Below are positions 22,164 through 36,177 of a DNA stretch of 64,000 nucleotides, piece by piece. The notes below the pieces were generated by a model, which made no database searches, was not told where the DNA came from, and saw nothing but the letters and a program-made list of their open reading frames with translations. Source of the stretch: Diadema setosum (taxonomy: Eukaryota > Echinodermata > Echinoidea > Diadematoida > Diadematidae); contig CM067059.1 of NCBI GenBank assembly GCA_033980235.1, positions 10,909,100 to 10,973,099 of the forward strand, given 5' to 3'. The translations under genes and the position numbers were made by a program. Position 1 is the first letter of the stretch. Every line of letters starts with the position of its first letter.

Positions 22164-23319
22164 GAGATGTTGTCTTCCACCATTGTAAATGTAATCCAGT
22201 CTTCCTCTTCAGTTCCCTGATCCAGTAACTACTTGCCATGATATTTTGACCATTAATGTACTGTGTGTGTGTCAGTATAATCATTTCTGTGAATTTGTTT
22301 TTACACTTGTCATAATGTGCAATTCTTGTATGCAAATATAGCATTTATTTCTTGCTTTGAGTAACACATGTAATGCTTACAAAACATTGTCTTTACTTTA
22401 CATATTTCAGATCTTGAATTTTAAAGATTTCATACACGTATATGCCTTTTGGTCTCCAGTTACTCCTACACAAATCGGTGTAAGATTATGATCAAACTAA
22501 TGTTGATTTTTCATGTATTTATCTTAATAGTTTTTGTGACTGAAATGGATACATATTCTAAAAAGGAACTGATCTGAGTCAATATGTTGTTACATTGTAT
22601 ATGGGAATTTACCCCACCTTTATATCCGGATTCAGGGAAGGTAGACATTTGAGTATAGAATGCTTTGTGAAGTTACCAAGGAAAGTCAGACAATCTGTTA
22701 AAAATATTACAGATTTTTAAAGTTTTGGTTCAAACCTTGTGCTATCATTCCTTGAAAAGCAGACTGCTACAAATCATGTCACAGTAAGAGAATGGTATGA
22801 AGAAAATATGAAGAGAATTCCACATACATGTATTTTCATATTTCAAACAGTATGAAAGAACACAATGAATTTAATGCCTTCTTTGGAAGGCAGGAAGAAT
22901 AATCCTACCCTAAACAAATTTCAGAAACTAGTCGTGCTTTCCTTTGAAAATAAAATCTTTGTGGAGTTCCCTTTATATTCTCTCTACATGTATGTCATTC
23001 TACATCTGTGAGATCAAAGACTGGTCTTGCCTTCTGTTCCAGCAGTGTTGGCAAATGGATTTAACAAGAAGTTAAAAAAAATTGTAACTTCTGAAAGGAT
23101 TGTTCAATTTCCTTCAATTATCACTGATATGCCTTACTATACTGATATGTTTGCTTTCTCTGAATGTATGTACTTGTGTGTTTGGGGTAAATTCCCCTGT
23201 AATGCCTCGAGTTTTCTGAGTAAGCTTTGCATAGAGTTCTCTTTACCTCATTATTTTTCATGCATATCATATTGTTTTCATGTTCATTTCACTCTGTAGG
23301 ATTTTTTTCTCTTGTATCA

Positions 23320-23612
23320 GAGCTCAACACTAACTTTTTTAGTTGCCCATTTTGGCCACTAATATCTATGAATTTGAAAGTTAGATGACCCGAAGAATGA
23401 GAAGAAAAATAAAAGGAAACAACAATCCACTTCGAATCTTTAAATTCTTTAAATTTGAAAGTTTGGTGACCTGAAAAATAAAAGGAAACATAATCCATTT
23501 AGAATCTCAGTTGCCCGATAGGGCCACCAAAAGATAACCTTTTTGAAAGTTTGATGGCCACACATCAATTTTTAGTGGCCCGGGCCACTGGGGCACTGCT
23601 AACGTCGAGTCC
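23320..23612 (+). repeat. Dispersed repeat, GGCCACT-type, copy 1
   Basis: Shares AATAAAAGGAA, GTTGCCCGATAGGGCCA (AGTAGCCCGATCGGGCCA in copy 2), TTGAAAGTTTG.TGGCC and ATCAATTTTTAGTGGCC with 62520-62757 in the same order and orientation. Also internally repetitive (TTTGAAAGTTTGGTGACC). Non-coding. Confidence 0.75.
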
Positions 23613-23950
23613 TGTATTATATATCATGCAGTATATATCACATAGCTTTGCCTCTTCTTCCCTTGAAACTATATCCTCTTTCAAGTGTGCTCTTTAATTT
23701 TTAACCCTTTCTTATCCCTCATTCTCTTTCTCTCTCCCTCTCTCGGTCTCATGCTCTTTTTATTTCTCTCTCTGGCCCAAGTTTTTAGTGCTGGTACAAA
23801 GTAGATTGACCCCAGTGTGCCTCAAAAGGCAGTGAAAGCACTATTTACACTTCCCTAGCTTTTGCTTCCTCCTCGTGATTCCTTGTCCAGATGGACAGGA
23901 CTTGAGCTTTTTTTCTCTCTCTCTTTTCCTTTTGACATCCTGTACCTGAA

Positions 23951-23954
23951 ACAA

Positions 23955-23986
<32 letters not shown>

Positions 23987-24020
23987 ACACACACACACAC
24001 ACAAACACATGCACACACAC
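23951..24020. repeat. (CA)n microsatellite
   Basis: CA array with single TA, AA and TG interruptions. Confidence 0.96.
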
Positions 24021-24669
24021 GTGGAAGGGTTTCAGAACCTTTTCTGAACAAAGAAACAAACAGAATGTAATTCAAATGTCTTTTGACCCCCCACCACCCG
24101 TGTTTAGATCCAAAATGCATTTGTATTACTGGGAGAGATACATTACTGCATCTACTGTTATATAAACAGAAAGAATTAATATTGTAAACCACCAAGTGTG
24201 AAACAAGTGTGATTGGAATATGTTACATTGCATTCATCTAAAGTGTGTCATTTTATTTGTGGACATTTGTTGATGGAAAATACCTCGAATGGTGTGACAC
24301 AGCAAACTGAATTTAATGAGAAGGATTTTTTTTCTCTCTCTTGCAGCTTGTGTGTGGGCATGTAAACATTTTTTTTTTTCATTATTCTTTTGGAGTCTGA
24401 GAGTCTGCTGTTATTGTGACTGTACATTTATGACTAGTGGGGAAATTCTGTGGGCAGGCAGTGCAATCCTAATCCTGTTTGTAGCATATAGGCTGTCTTT
24501 TTTTTGTTTTTTGTTATTATATTTACATCTCGTTAGCAATGGATATGGCCTGCCACGTGCTCTACTAGATGACATGTCAGTGTGGCTTGGTCAGCCATCT
24601 TTGGTTGGGCAAGTAATGAAAGACAGCTAGAGAAAGGGTTTCCTGTTTTTGAGGGCGGACGCTTTGTCT

Positions 24670-24852
24670 GACCCCATGATAAATGTTTGAGTAGGTCAGG
24701 AATTAAAAGTTCATCTGACAGTCAACTCATCAATACACGATCCAAGATAAAAGAGAGGGGTGGGGGAGGGGAGGGGTCTGTTAGGGTGGCAATATGGGAC
24801 CCATTATGAATGTTTGAGTAGGTCAGGATTTAAAAGTTCATCTGAAAGTCAA
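24670..24852 (+). repeat. Two direct copies of a 55-base unit
   Basis: AATGTTTGAGTAGGTCAGGA followed by TTAAAAGTTCATCTGA.AGTCAA occurs at about 24681-24724 and again at about 24809-24851, roughly 128 bases apart. The spacer is G-rich. Confidence 0.85.
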
Positions 24853-26524
24853 ATGAACAGTGCACTGTCTATAGCGTGGTGGTGGGGTGGCGGTGGCGGG
24901 AGGGGGGGGGGGGGAGTGGAATTATTTGAAAGGATGCAAGAGAACGAAATGATACTGATAGAGGTTTCATTGTACCTTTATTGTGCTGTACATTGCTCTG
25001 TGTACTTTACTCCATTTGCACACCTGCAGTCTTTCTTTTTGTTCATGTATGTATTCAGAATGCAGTCCAGTGCAACATACGTGTAGTTTGAACACTCAGT
25101 GACTTTGCATTTTATAAATAGGTATAGATTTATATAGGCCACTGATATAGACCATTTATTCAGAATAGGGAAGGTTTGATTTACCAGCACTTACTTGAGT
25201 GTACTTGTATGAATACATGTAGAAATGAATACATATTCACAATCTGACCACAATTTTCATGCGGCATCAGTGGATTGTTATGAAGAAAGTAAAGATTTGA
25301 AATATTAACCCTCCCTCCAAAAAAAAAAAAATGTTAAAGTGCAATATTAATCCATCCTTAACTTTATTTATCCTATTTGATAGTCTTCTACTAATCTGTG
25401 GACATTTGATTTTGCCCTATTTATTAACCATTGCTGTGTCAGGGACATTGGACATTATGTACAGGATGTACAATGCTATTTTTTTTGCCAGTTGGCACTT
25501 AAAACACACAAGGGGTTGCAGTCATCCTGAATTTGAGGTTGAATTGCTCTGTATAAGTCACAAGTTTAAGATCTGATTCAGAATTTAAAATGCTTGAAGA
25601 CCAAGATCTCTCATAACGGATACAGTTTGTGTACATTTTAAGGTGAAGTCAATCCTCTTTAATATTAGGAATAGCCTACTGTGTAATTGCTTCTTCTGTG
25701 TGTTTATGTGTGTGTGTGTGTTTGTGTGTGTGCATAAAATTATAGTGCAGATGTCATAAACTCTATCAAGCCTTGTCATAGTATGTTAAAAAGAGTAGAA
25801 CCCCTGTAAGTGAATTAAAGCTCCATTTCTGAACACGGAAAAATGAAGATCAGAAAGGTTAGCCTGTTGCAGTAGATGATACCCATGTGCACCCTGCTTC
25901 TCATCTACATCTGTTACTTCAATCAGTAGTCAACCACAGTTCTGAATTTAGAAATATTTTGGTGTTAGAAATGGAAGAGAATTATGTCTTGGTTCTTTAT
26001 TTTTGGAGGTAGGTGTAATTGGCAAAACCCTGAAGAGGGGGGGGGGGGGGGGAGAAGCTCTGGGATGAGGAGAACAAGAGATTCTTCAGAGAAGGCAGGC
26101 TGTTTGTAGTGCAAACTAACAACCTAGTTCAAGTGATCAAACATGTCAGTTCAAACTATATATGATAAAAAGGCTAAAATCTACATATTGATTTCCAAAA
26201 TGTCACTTTGTAGAAATTAGAAATCACTGTACACTGTATGCAATCTGAAGTGGAAGTGAATAAGAGCAAATACAGAGAAAGTTGTCATTTCTGGTAGAAT
26301 ATGAAAAAAATGGAAGATTATCTCTGGTGGTTTGAAAACTGGAACTCTTTAATTCAAACCATGCTCTGCAGTGAAAGAGGGTTGTCGTGGTAGAGTTTCA
26401 GTAACATTGATAAAACCCTACAGCATGTTTAGCTTGCCTATGTTTCATTTAACCTTATGTTGTAACATTGAAACACTATTGAAAATGCCGTTGGCAATTT
26501 TTATGGACATGTACTGTATGTACA

Positions 26525-26693
26525 ATGTGTGTGAGTGTTAATCTATTTCTCTATATTTCTCTCCTCCTTCTACTATCTCTCTCTCTCTCTCTCTCTTTCT
26601 ATTATGTGTGTGTGTGTGTGTGTGTTATTTATCTCTCTATATCTATATCCTCTCTCTACTATCTATCTCTCTATATACATATATGCTTGTGTT

Positions 26694-26745
<52 letters not shown>
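26525..26745. repeat. Compound (TC)n, (TG)n, TCTA and (TA)n array
   Basis: TC run at 26576-26596, TG run at 26605-26625, then imperfect TCTA/CTAT and TA run at 26700-26744. Several overlapping open frames are repeat artefacts. Confidence 0.95.
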
Positions 26746-26746
<1 letters not shown>

Positions 26747-29700
26747 AATATATCCACATGTACAACATGTATGATAGACATGAATCATCAAAAAATGATG
26801 AGCTTAGCTGATAGACCCATATGTTAGTTCACATAGACAAATTTATAATGGTTCTGAGAAAAAAAAAAAGGAAGGTATATGCAAACACAAAACACGTGTG
26901 ACGAATTAGACAATGCTGCATGACAACTATGAATTCCCAAGCCAGAGCCAGAAATGTAGGTCAAAATTTTGTCCATAATCATTATTGATTATAATTAAAG
27001 GGTTCATCAGCTTTTCTGTCACAGATTGCAGAAATTCCCACCATTCCTTTTCTTGCTTATTTGTTGTTTTTGTGTGGATATCATGAAATGAATAGAAATC
27101 TACCTCGGTCATGTTGGAAATTATAGGTATCAAATACATGCACAAGAAATGGCAAAAACAGTAGAGTGATAAGACAGTGTTCAGCATTTTTCTGTCAAAG
27201 TTTGCTTACTACTTAACTGAGACAAAGGTGATGAACTTTAGGGAATATTTGTTAATCATAATGATATCTCTTTCTTTCTTTCTTTTTCTCAAATTTCATT
27301 ATCTAACAGTAAGTGGTGGGGTTAGGGTAAAAGAATACCTGAAAAGCATGCCAGAAATGTTCAAATTTTGTCATAAGTTCATTATCACATTTTTTCTATT
27401 TTCTAGTGCCCATTAGGTTAATCATCATAAAAAAAACCCAAAACAACTTTTGTGATTATTTAATTTTAAATGAATACAATCAAATGCAGCAGAAAGAAAG
27501 AGATAACCAAAAATCCAAAAATGATTACACATTCACCAAAACCCTTTGTTGACTGGACCAAAAGATGCTGTGTTAACAGTATCAGATAATGAACTGTAGC
27601 ATCGAACTCAACGACCAGCAGATTAAATCAAATGGTTTGAAGGTATGTGCTTCCACATTTTCCTCTGTCAGAAAAATTGTGAGCTTAACTGCAACTGAAC
27701 TGTCAGAAAAACAGCAAAAACAAAAGAAAAAAAAAACCCTTAGGACTAAACCGTCCCTGCTGTTATAGTAGGGAGCGTGTGTCCCTTATGCTACCTTAAG
27801 CACTGCTGTCGATGCCTGTTACAATAGTGCATTCCATCGCTGTGAATCACAAAATGCCATGCAAACAGGGAGTCATGTGCTGCTCTAGCGATGGTTGGAA
27901 ATCAATCCAGATGAAGAAAAAAAAAAATAAAGACCAAACAAATCCCCCGTAACTTTGATGGCTCAGTTGTTGTTTACCTTGATAGCATGGCACTTTCACA
28001 CCATCACACGTTGGCTTCAAGCTTCGCAGAATATCGACTAGCGGTAGAAGTAGAGCAAAGTGTTGTTTGGATTGTGATTTGGATATCATCAGTGGTGAAC
28101 AGAAACGCTTCAATGATCTGCTCAAATATGCATATTCTTTTTTAATCCTATTTATCATCATAAACTGACTTGGACAAAAAGAAAAAAGTTAAAAAAAGAA
28201 AAGATTGTGTAAAAGACTAGGAGGACTACCTTTTACTCTGTAAAACAGAGCTGTTGTATTTGATACACCTATTGTTGCTTTTCGTCCTATTTTTTCACAA
28301 TGCATGCCTCTCTAGCTTATAGTGAAGGCATATGTGCATTGTAAGCCTTTTTGGAATTTAGATCCACATGCAGTGATACCATAGGCAAGCATGCATCATA
28401 TAAGAGTAGACCTGTCGATAATATGGAGGAACTATTGTAAATGAAGTTTCAAAGTCGATATTCATGAGCTGTTAATAATGAACATTCATGAGAAAAAAAA
28501 TGAGATATTGTACACCCAGTTTTCAGATTGGATTGAGGTAGTTATGTGCGGAACTCTGTAAGAGAGAGAAAGGGATGTGACACTTGAAAAATGCATATGT
28601 ATGTAGCTATTGAATAGTGTTTTAAGAGATATTGAGTAAATAGAAAGTAATTCAACTAATTTCTTTATACAAACGAGATACAGTCATAAATGTACCTACT
28701 TTCAAAGGTGAAGGAGGAATGTGGAATTTTATCATATGTCTTTCCTTTTCATAAAACTGAAAGAGGAAAACGTCTCAGAGAAAGAAAGATAGATAAGTAG
28801 AGAGAGGGAGAGAGCGAGATAGAAATGGAGAAGGAGAGGGGATGGGGGAGAGGGAGGGGGTGGACAGTGACTTCAATACTTTACCCATCAGAAAGAAGGT
28901 CAGCCCATGGGGTATGGGGATGTGTATTTTGTTTGAATCCTCTGCATATTCCTCCAGGCGTGGTATAAGTTGAGGATATTTACATCATGGATTGTGCCCA
29001 AAACGCAGGGGGGCAATCGATAAGAATTGAAGATGCAAACAAAAAAAGTATTTTGAATTTTTTTTTTCCGGAGGCAAACATGCCATTTCCATTTGCATTT
29101 ACTTCGTTCTCTCTTATTCCCTTCCTTTCCGTTCTCCCTTATGCCTCCCACATTTACTTGTTTTTCATATTTGCTTGTTTCCCTTTCTTTCTTTTTTATT
29201 TCATTTTTTGTTATGGTGTGTTTGCGTCTCACTCTGTCAGAGATGTCCGACTGTCGCCATCTCCATGACTTTTTTGAGTGCATTGCTATGCAGGGCATGT
29301 TGCTTGCACATCCATGACCAGAGTGGATTTGCCTTGTTAAACTTGGTTCCTGCCCAAATGTCTGTGAATGTAATTGACGGACACAGTGAGAGAGAGCTCA
29401 TTTCATGCATACAAGATCTGGGTTCCTCCTCTTCCCCCTCCTACCCCCCCCCCCTCCTCCCCGCCCCATCCCCTCCTCCTTCCTCCTCAACTTTTCATCC
29501 TCCTTTTGACTCTTCTTTTTTTCCCGTTTTTCTTCCAAGACATGTGGGCCGTGCTTGATTAAGTAGAGTTGACATCGCAAATTCACTGCCATCTCGCATC
29601 GACATGTACAATTGATTGTGCCATGCGTGCCATTATGGCTTCCCTGACTTTGGTATTGCAGAAACGTGTTCCCCCTAATTTCAAATGTGCATCAGTCAAT

Positions 29701-30266
29701 CAGCTTTGCAGACTACAAAATTACCCTGATGTCAGCGTGAAGGGTGCATCATACCAAATGCCTTGCAAGACATTACTTTTAAGTTTAGGTTTTTTTCTTT
29801 TTTAATTTCTTCAAAGTTTTTATTTTTCTTTTAGTTTTCAGTGTGTATGTATATCAGTATTAAAGTGATGAATAATTAAGTCGCAGTATCCCCAAAACTT
29901 TCACTCTAAAGGTGAAATCAGAAGCAATGCAATGATCTACCTTCCTTGCAAGGAAAGCTTCAACATTTGAATAATTCTGAGTAACTGATGCATGTAGTTG
30001 TACATAAAGTAGCCATCTTCTTACCGTGTTGTTTTATTTCATGATATCTAAACTAACACCAAATTCACCTACAGGTGTCCGCCAAACCTGGAACTGAAGT
30101 GTACTTTAAAACTTCATACAAATTTCATTGCTTATCATGTAAGATTTGGTAAGTGCTGTAGCTAGCAGGTAAATAGGCCATCAAAGCTGACCTTGGAACC
30201 CATTGAAGTACTCGGTCATTACTCCAGCTCTTTGTATAGGGCCCATTTCCACACACCCGAACTTAA

Positions 30267-30824
30267 AGGGAAGGTAAACCCAAAGAGCAATGTGGATTGA
30301 GTGAAAGCAGCAACATTAGTAGAACACATCAGTGAAAGTTTGAGAAAAATCGGACAATCGATGCAAAAGTTATGAATTTTTAAAGTTTTGGTGTTGGAAC
30401 CGCTGGATGAGGAGACTACTAGAGGATATGACGTATGAGTGGACAACAATACAAAGAAAATATAAAGGATATTCAACAAAAATTCACTTTTCTAGAATTA
30501 TGAAAGAGCAGTGGACCAACCGCTTTCAGAAAGCAGGGGGAATAATTGCTACCCTTAACATATGTCAATATCAAGTTGATGGAATTTGTAATTTTCATGA
30601 AAAATGGATTTTTGTAGTATTTTCTTTATATTTTCTTGATATTGTAGTCCACTCATACGTCATAACCTCTAGTAGTCTCCTCATCCAGCGGTTCCAACAT
30701 CAAAACTTTAAAAATTCATAACTTTTGCATCGATTGTCCGATTTTCTTCAAACTTTCACTGATGTGTTCTACTAATGTTGCTGCTTTCACTCAATCCACA
30801 TTGTTCTTGGGGTTTATCTTCCCT
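30267..30824. mobile_element. Long-hairpin MITE flanked by TTAA (piggyBac-like)
   Basis: 558-base element with TTAA at 30263-30266 and 30825-30828. Ends start AGGGAAGGTAAACCC and AGGGAAGATAAACCC. The two arms stay complementary for about 220 bases each (for example GTTGGAACCGCTGGATGAGG on one arm and its complement on the other), leaving about 120 bases of loop. TTAA duplication is characteristic of the piggyBac superfamily (family knowledge). No transposase is encoded. Confidence 0.9.
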
Positions 30825-32367
30825 TTAATGTTTTTTTGAAAGTCAATCTTTGCAGTGAGATACAAAAACTGTTTATTCTTGTGTGTGGACACACACACAC
30901 ACACACACACACAAATGGCCAACCCACACGATACTCATTGCATTGTGAAAATCTGTCCAGTTTGATAAAACAACAACAACAACAACAACTCTTCGGATAA
31001 TTTGCCCTGTGCAGCTTGTGTGAACAGTACATGAAGACCATTTTTTTTTTTTAAAATCCCATAATGCATCTTGCTACACATATAATACAGGCCCTACATG
31101 TAGGTCTGCATACTCTGATGACTGTTATTGTTAAGGTACATGTGCATTTTAAAGGATCAAAGTTTTTTTTTATTTGCGGTTGAGTGACATTTTGTGCTTT
31201 GAGTGAATGTTGGCAAATTTGTGTAGATTTTTTCCATCTCAATGCAGAAACAGATAATTCACATGTGTGAATGTGGGTTTTTGGATGGGGGGGGGGGGGG
31301 GGAGGGATGCAGCCTGCACAGCCTTGAAGTGAGGCTAGCGTGGAAATTGCCTGTGGAAATTGCCTAAGCTCAAGATTGGTGAAAGGAAATTATGCTCATT
31401 TGCATGGGCATGTGCTGATGGGGTGGAGAAAGGAAAGGAAATACCCCACAGCCTTGAGGGAAGGCTAGCATGGAAGACCCTCTGTTGATAAACTAAGTGG
31501 TTCCCAGGGTGGGGTAGGAAATGCCAGGCCCATGCCCCTTGCTCCTCTAAAGTTTTTTTTTTTTGTACCTTTCTTCATATTGATTCTCAGGTTTCTAAAT
31601 AAAAGAACAAAAGAAAAAATATAAAAAGAGAACGAAAGCATCACATCAACCTAGGTTTTTTAAAGGGGAGAAAAAGCTCTTCATCTTTAATTTACTACCT
31701 TGTCTGGTAATAATGAAAGATTCCAGGTGATTTATTCACTGGGCCAGACACTACATCAGTCTGAATGGTTCTAGTCGGCCTTACTTTGTTGGGAGGGAAA
31801 TGTACCCCGGGGAGAAAGCTATCCTAAACAGGAGTAATAAAGCAAAATTTGATAGCCGATGTAACAGATATTAAAAATGTCATTGCCCTTCGAATGTCAG
31901 GGAGTTCAAGTGACTGTGGCATTCTTGTGGGGACTGTTGTTGAACTGTATTGTTGAAGAAATCGTGAGGGTTGCTTGCTTAAAAATCGCTGAAACGTTAT
32001 GGCACAAAAGGAATGCCACCTATTTCAATCCTTCTTGAAAGAAACAGTACCTCCTCTGATTTTTGCTCCAGATTTATCAAGGACACGCCGTTTTTAAATG
32101 TCAGTGGAGGTGAGAAAAATTATATTCTTTTTGTTCATTTTGTGTGCAAAGCAAATCAGAAATGATAACTATGCTCTTGTATCATAGTCCTTGTAACACA
32201 AAGCCAACCAGTATCATAGGCACATAGAAGATGCCCTCTTACATGATTTATTTACCATTGAACTAGAACACCATTCGTTTCATTTGACAGATATCCTTGG
32301 TATAATTTGATACTGATCTGTTGCTCTTTGATTTTTATCTTATATCATTGATGTTTTTTAGGGTAAA

Positions 32368-32492
32368 TTTTTTATAGACGTGAATTAGCAGAATACAAAT
32401 CCATATCTTGAGATTTTCGCCAGTGTGGATATAAAAAGCCCACTGAATAGCATGATCAGCATCACGATCCAAATCCCAAGAAATTTGTGGTT
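32368..32492 (-). repeat. Dispersed repeat, copy 2 (inverted)
   Basis: Reverse-complement match to 16890-17015, including GATCCAAATCCCAAGAAATT and AATCCATATCTTGAG in mirrored order. Confidence 0.65.
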
Positions 32493-34044
32493 ATTTTGGA
32501 ATCATCATGATAATTTATGAAATAGTGTGACAATTTGCAGCATAGCATGTATGTGAGCTCTGGAGAAAAACATTCTTGAGATTTTTTGTTCCGTCATTCA
32601 AAAAAGACATCACGACAGTTCACGAACACAGGGGCAAGGGTCACCATTATGGTAGATTTCTGGCATGTGCAGTTTGGTCAACAGATTATTGTGATCAGCA
32701 ATTAGTAGAATGTTTCTGTCTGTCTGAAAGGCATAAAAAAATCTTAGTATTTGGATCGCGATTGTTATTGTGCTATTTTGTTTGTATGATTGTGACTTTT
32801 GTTGATTCTACACTTTTAAGGCCCAGTGTTTCACTCGAAACTTGCAGTCACTTTTCTCATAGATGCAAACTTTGCCAGCCGTTCTGCTGCTTAACTTGTG
32901 AATAAACACAAGCATAGATGTATATAAAAGAAAAAAGAATCATAAAATGAGCAGAGAATTGTGAGTGTAAAGTCAGTAATATGAATGAGTTTGCAGAAAG
33001 AGTAAGTATACAATATTTGCACAGCCATATTTTCACTTCCAAGAATATGTTTTACTTCAGCACATGCAGACAAATGAAGTTGACATTGAAATGTGATAAC
33101 TATACTGATTCAAAAAGCCACACAATAGTGACTGTTCAAAGTGAGGCTTATTTCTTTCTCTCTCTTTTTTTTTTTAGCTAGTAACTTCTGGCTAGGAAAA
33201 TATAGAAAGGCTGGATTTCAGTTCAGGTTTAGAGTGATTCATTTCAGTAGAACAGAATGATCAAAATGGAAAATGGAAAAATGGAAACTCACTGAAAGTT
33301 AAGTGTAGAATATGTGAATTATACACTATACTAAAGTGCAGTTTGTATGGTGCACAATAGTAATATGTAAGATAAATTGCTAGAATACTAACTGTTTTCA
33401 TATAGTTTGATGTCCAATGTGAAGAGTGAAAAAAATTGCCATTTTTTGTTTTGATAATTTGAATTGAATAATGTTTCATTTTATTTGTAAAATGGTATAA
33501 AAAACAAATCAGGAAAAAATCTTTTTAACTACATCATCCAATACTGCTATGTGTATCTATTGAATAGCATATCACTGAACAAAAATACATACACATATAT
33601 CTTGTAAATGCATAAAGATTTTGATCCAATTCATGACTGTATCCACATGAATGTACCAGGGAGGTGGAACCCACCTCCCTGAATGTATACCTTCAATTGG
33701 AACTTGGCTGTCATTAGTTGCCTCCAAGACTAACAGTAGGCCTAATATATATTTTTAAAGTCTTTAATGTAATCTGCTATGGCACACAATGTTCCAAATG
33801 ACCTGGGTATAGTAAAATGAAATTAGACATAATGGTAGAAGATTCATGAAAAGTGCTAATGAGATAAAGTTAATAGATTTTTTACAGTTTTGTATGTTTT
33901 CTTGAATATCATGAAATAAAAATGAAACTCCCTTGAGTTTTTCAGAGAAGACCCATCAAAATCATATTCACTTTTAGAAAAATAATTATTCAGTGACCAC
34001 AACCCCATTTTCCTTAAAACTCAGTATGTTTGGTCATTACACAC

Positions 34045-34238
34045 ACTGTAAAAGTGGATATTTTCGCGGGACTAATCTTTCGCACTAGGCCAGGTCAGAA
34101 GAGTTTCGCGTGTTTTTAATTCCGCGGAATCGAGACATCATGCACAGGAACGTATGGCAAGCAAAAATATTCGCGAGTTTTTATTTTCGCGCTAGTTTCT
34201 GGTTGTGCGAAATGCGCGAAAATTTCCACTTTTACAGT
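34045..34238. mobile_element. CGCGAAA-family foldback MITE
   Basis: 194 bases with 24-base terminal inverted repeats, one mismatch: ACTGTAAAAGTGGATATTTT then CGCG on the left, and ACTGTAAAAGTGGAAATTTT then CGCG on the complement of the right. Inside are several more TTTCGCG motifs. CG pairs are mostly intact, suggesting a young copy. Confidence 0.88.
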
Positions 34239-36177
34239 AGCATAAGTTTGATGTGAAGGATGCATCATAGTTTAATATGTTATCAGTTGCATTAATAACA
34301 GAATCAAAGTTAGTGGAGATTTATGTGCAGGTCAGTGGGAAAACTTGGGAGACAGAGGTGTCATCACCCCATGTAATTTGCATAATATGTCATCATGACC
34401 AATGTCACAGTCATGGGAAACATGTGAAACTTCAAAAAAGCTGTAACTCTCAAATGTGATTGTGAAATGTGACTCTTAAATGAGACTCCTACCATCCTGT
34501 TTGTGTGATTTTCACTCTATTTGTTGAAAGAAATGGCATTGAACTTTACAAGTTAAATAGACAGATAGATAGTGGGATGGAGTATAAGAGATAGATAGAT
34601 AGATAGAGAAAGAGAGAGAGAAATTGAGAAGTCAGGTAGGAGACAAGGTTTAAGTATAACGATCTATTCTCAGCAGGTTTGCTAGGAATTTGGGAAATTG
34701 AGTCTAGATACCTCCTCCTAGCTCCCTGCTCCAGGTCCGAAGGTCAGGTGTAATGTAACCTCAGACAGGGGCTCTAGATCACATTCCTCCAGCGTCTAGA
34801 GGAAATTAACCTTAAAGCAGCAGGCTACCTCTTCCAATCGCATTCCTCCCTCGCTAGTATTGTTCGAATCTGTCAGGACCAAGTATAAGCGAGGAGGTAG
34901 GACCCCTTGGTATAAGCAGGGTCCCAGTATGGTACCTGTAGAAGAAGAGACATACCCCTGGTCTTCAAAAAACACATAATGTGGGCCAGCCAGATAAATT
35001 GGTGCTTGCCCTCCAGAAGCAAACATACCACAGGATTTTCTGTTTCTACTCCTCCTCTTTCCCCCCTCCAACCTTCTTCCAAATGTGGTATTATCCTGTC
35101 TTCCCATTTGGCCACGCCTGCCAGGATATCCGATTTTGAACATCAAAATGTTTGGCCATATCACAAAATTTGTTATGATCATGTGTAGGTATTTCAGGAT
35201 TTTTTGTTTGATTTGATTTTAGATTTTTCAAGATGTTGACAGTATTAAAAGTAGCAACTGAAATAGCAGATTGTGGGTGTTGTTTGTATTAATATAAAGG
35301 AAATGAGTACTCGGATAAGGTATGATTTATACATTAGGGAGAAAAGAAGTGTATTCCCATTATCACACATATGTTTACTTGAAGTCAGAGGAACATATCA
35401 TATGTGAGTCGCTACAAAAAGATCCGAAAGTCAGGGGAGGTTGATTCTCTTAAAATGACATAACATTATTCCCTTACTCTTCTGCTTTAATTTCCTGTAT
35501 AACACTACTCATACAAGTACTCGGTTGCAGAGATATCAATGATTTCATGAGAGCACTTCAAGTGGTCTAGGAAATCAGCATTTCTAGAAAATTGCCTTCA
35601 AAGTTTTCCTTCCAATGCAATCGTGATCAAGGGGGGGGGGGGTTAAGACAGTTTACACGTCTGGACAGTAGAAGATATGCCCCTAGTGTAGCAACCTCCC
35701 CTATGTTCATTCAAGCTTAGTGCCAGCGGTCTATGTGCAACCATTCAGTAACCAGAATGTCACACACTGACCAATAAGATCACTCCCTTGTTGCTAAGGG
35801 TGGATTCTAAAATCCAAATATTTGGACACTTCTCTGTTCTGTTGAAAGCTGGAAAATCATGGCCCAGAGAAATGCTAATTTCTTGCCTTTGGTTTAATCA
35901 TTTAGCTTCAAATTTTGGGCAGATGATAGACGAAACATTAGACTACAAAAGTATGCCGAAACAGGAATTTGATGGTTTTAACCGATTCTGATGATCCGAC
36001 TTGAAAGGGGATGGCTAGTAACTGATCAGTGGGAATCAGTGGGAATGCTGGGGGATGATTGTTCCAATCCTTGTGGGATTCATTTAAGAGTACATTTTAT
36101 ATCTATAGTTGTGTGAAAATTATTTGCTTCAGAATGGTCTCATATTCAAGTAATGTGCAGTTCAATGTTTCGAGGTT

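Larger units (their letters stand above)
20871..30262. other. AT-rich DNA with repeats
   Basis: No gene recognised. Contains microsatellites at 22010-22163, 23951-24020 and 26525-26745, a dispersed repeat at 23320-23612, a 125-base-spaced duplication at 24670-24850, G/C runs (24902-24914, 26037-26052, 29444-29454), purine-rich tracts (28780-28860) and a pyrimidine-rich tract (29424-29491). Open frames here are repeat-derived or short. Confidence 0.65.

Noticed and set aside
21811..22344. 177-codon open frame on the minus strand, Tyr/Leu/Ile-rich
   Set aside because: Produced by the tetranucleotide repeat at 22010-22163.
34796..35182. 128-codon open frame on the minus strand
   Set aside because: No domain recognised and overlapping open frames on both strands; no supporting splice or start context.
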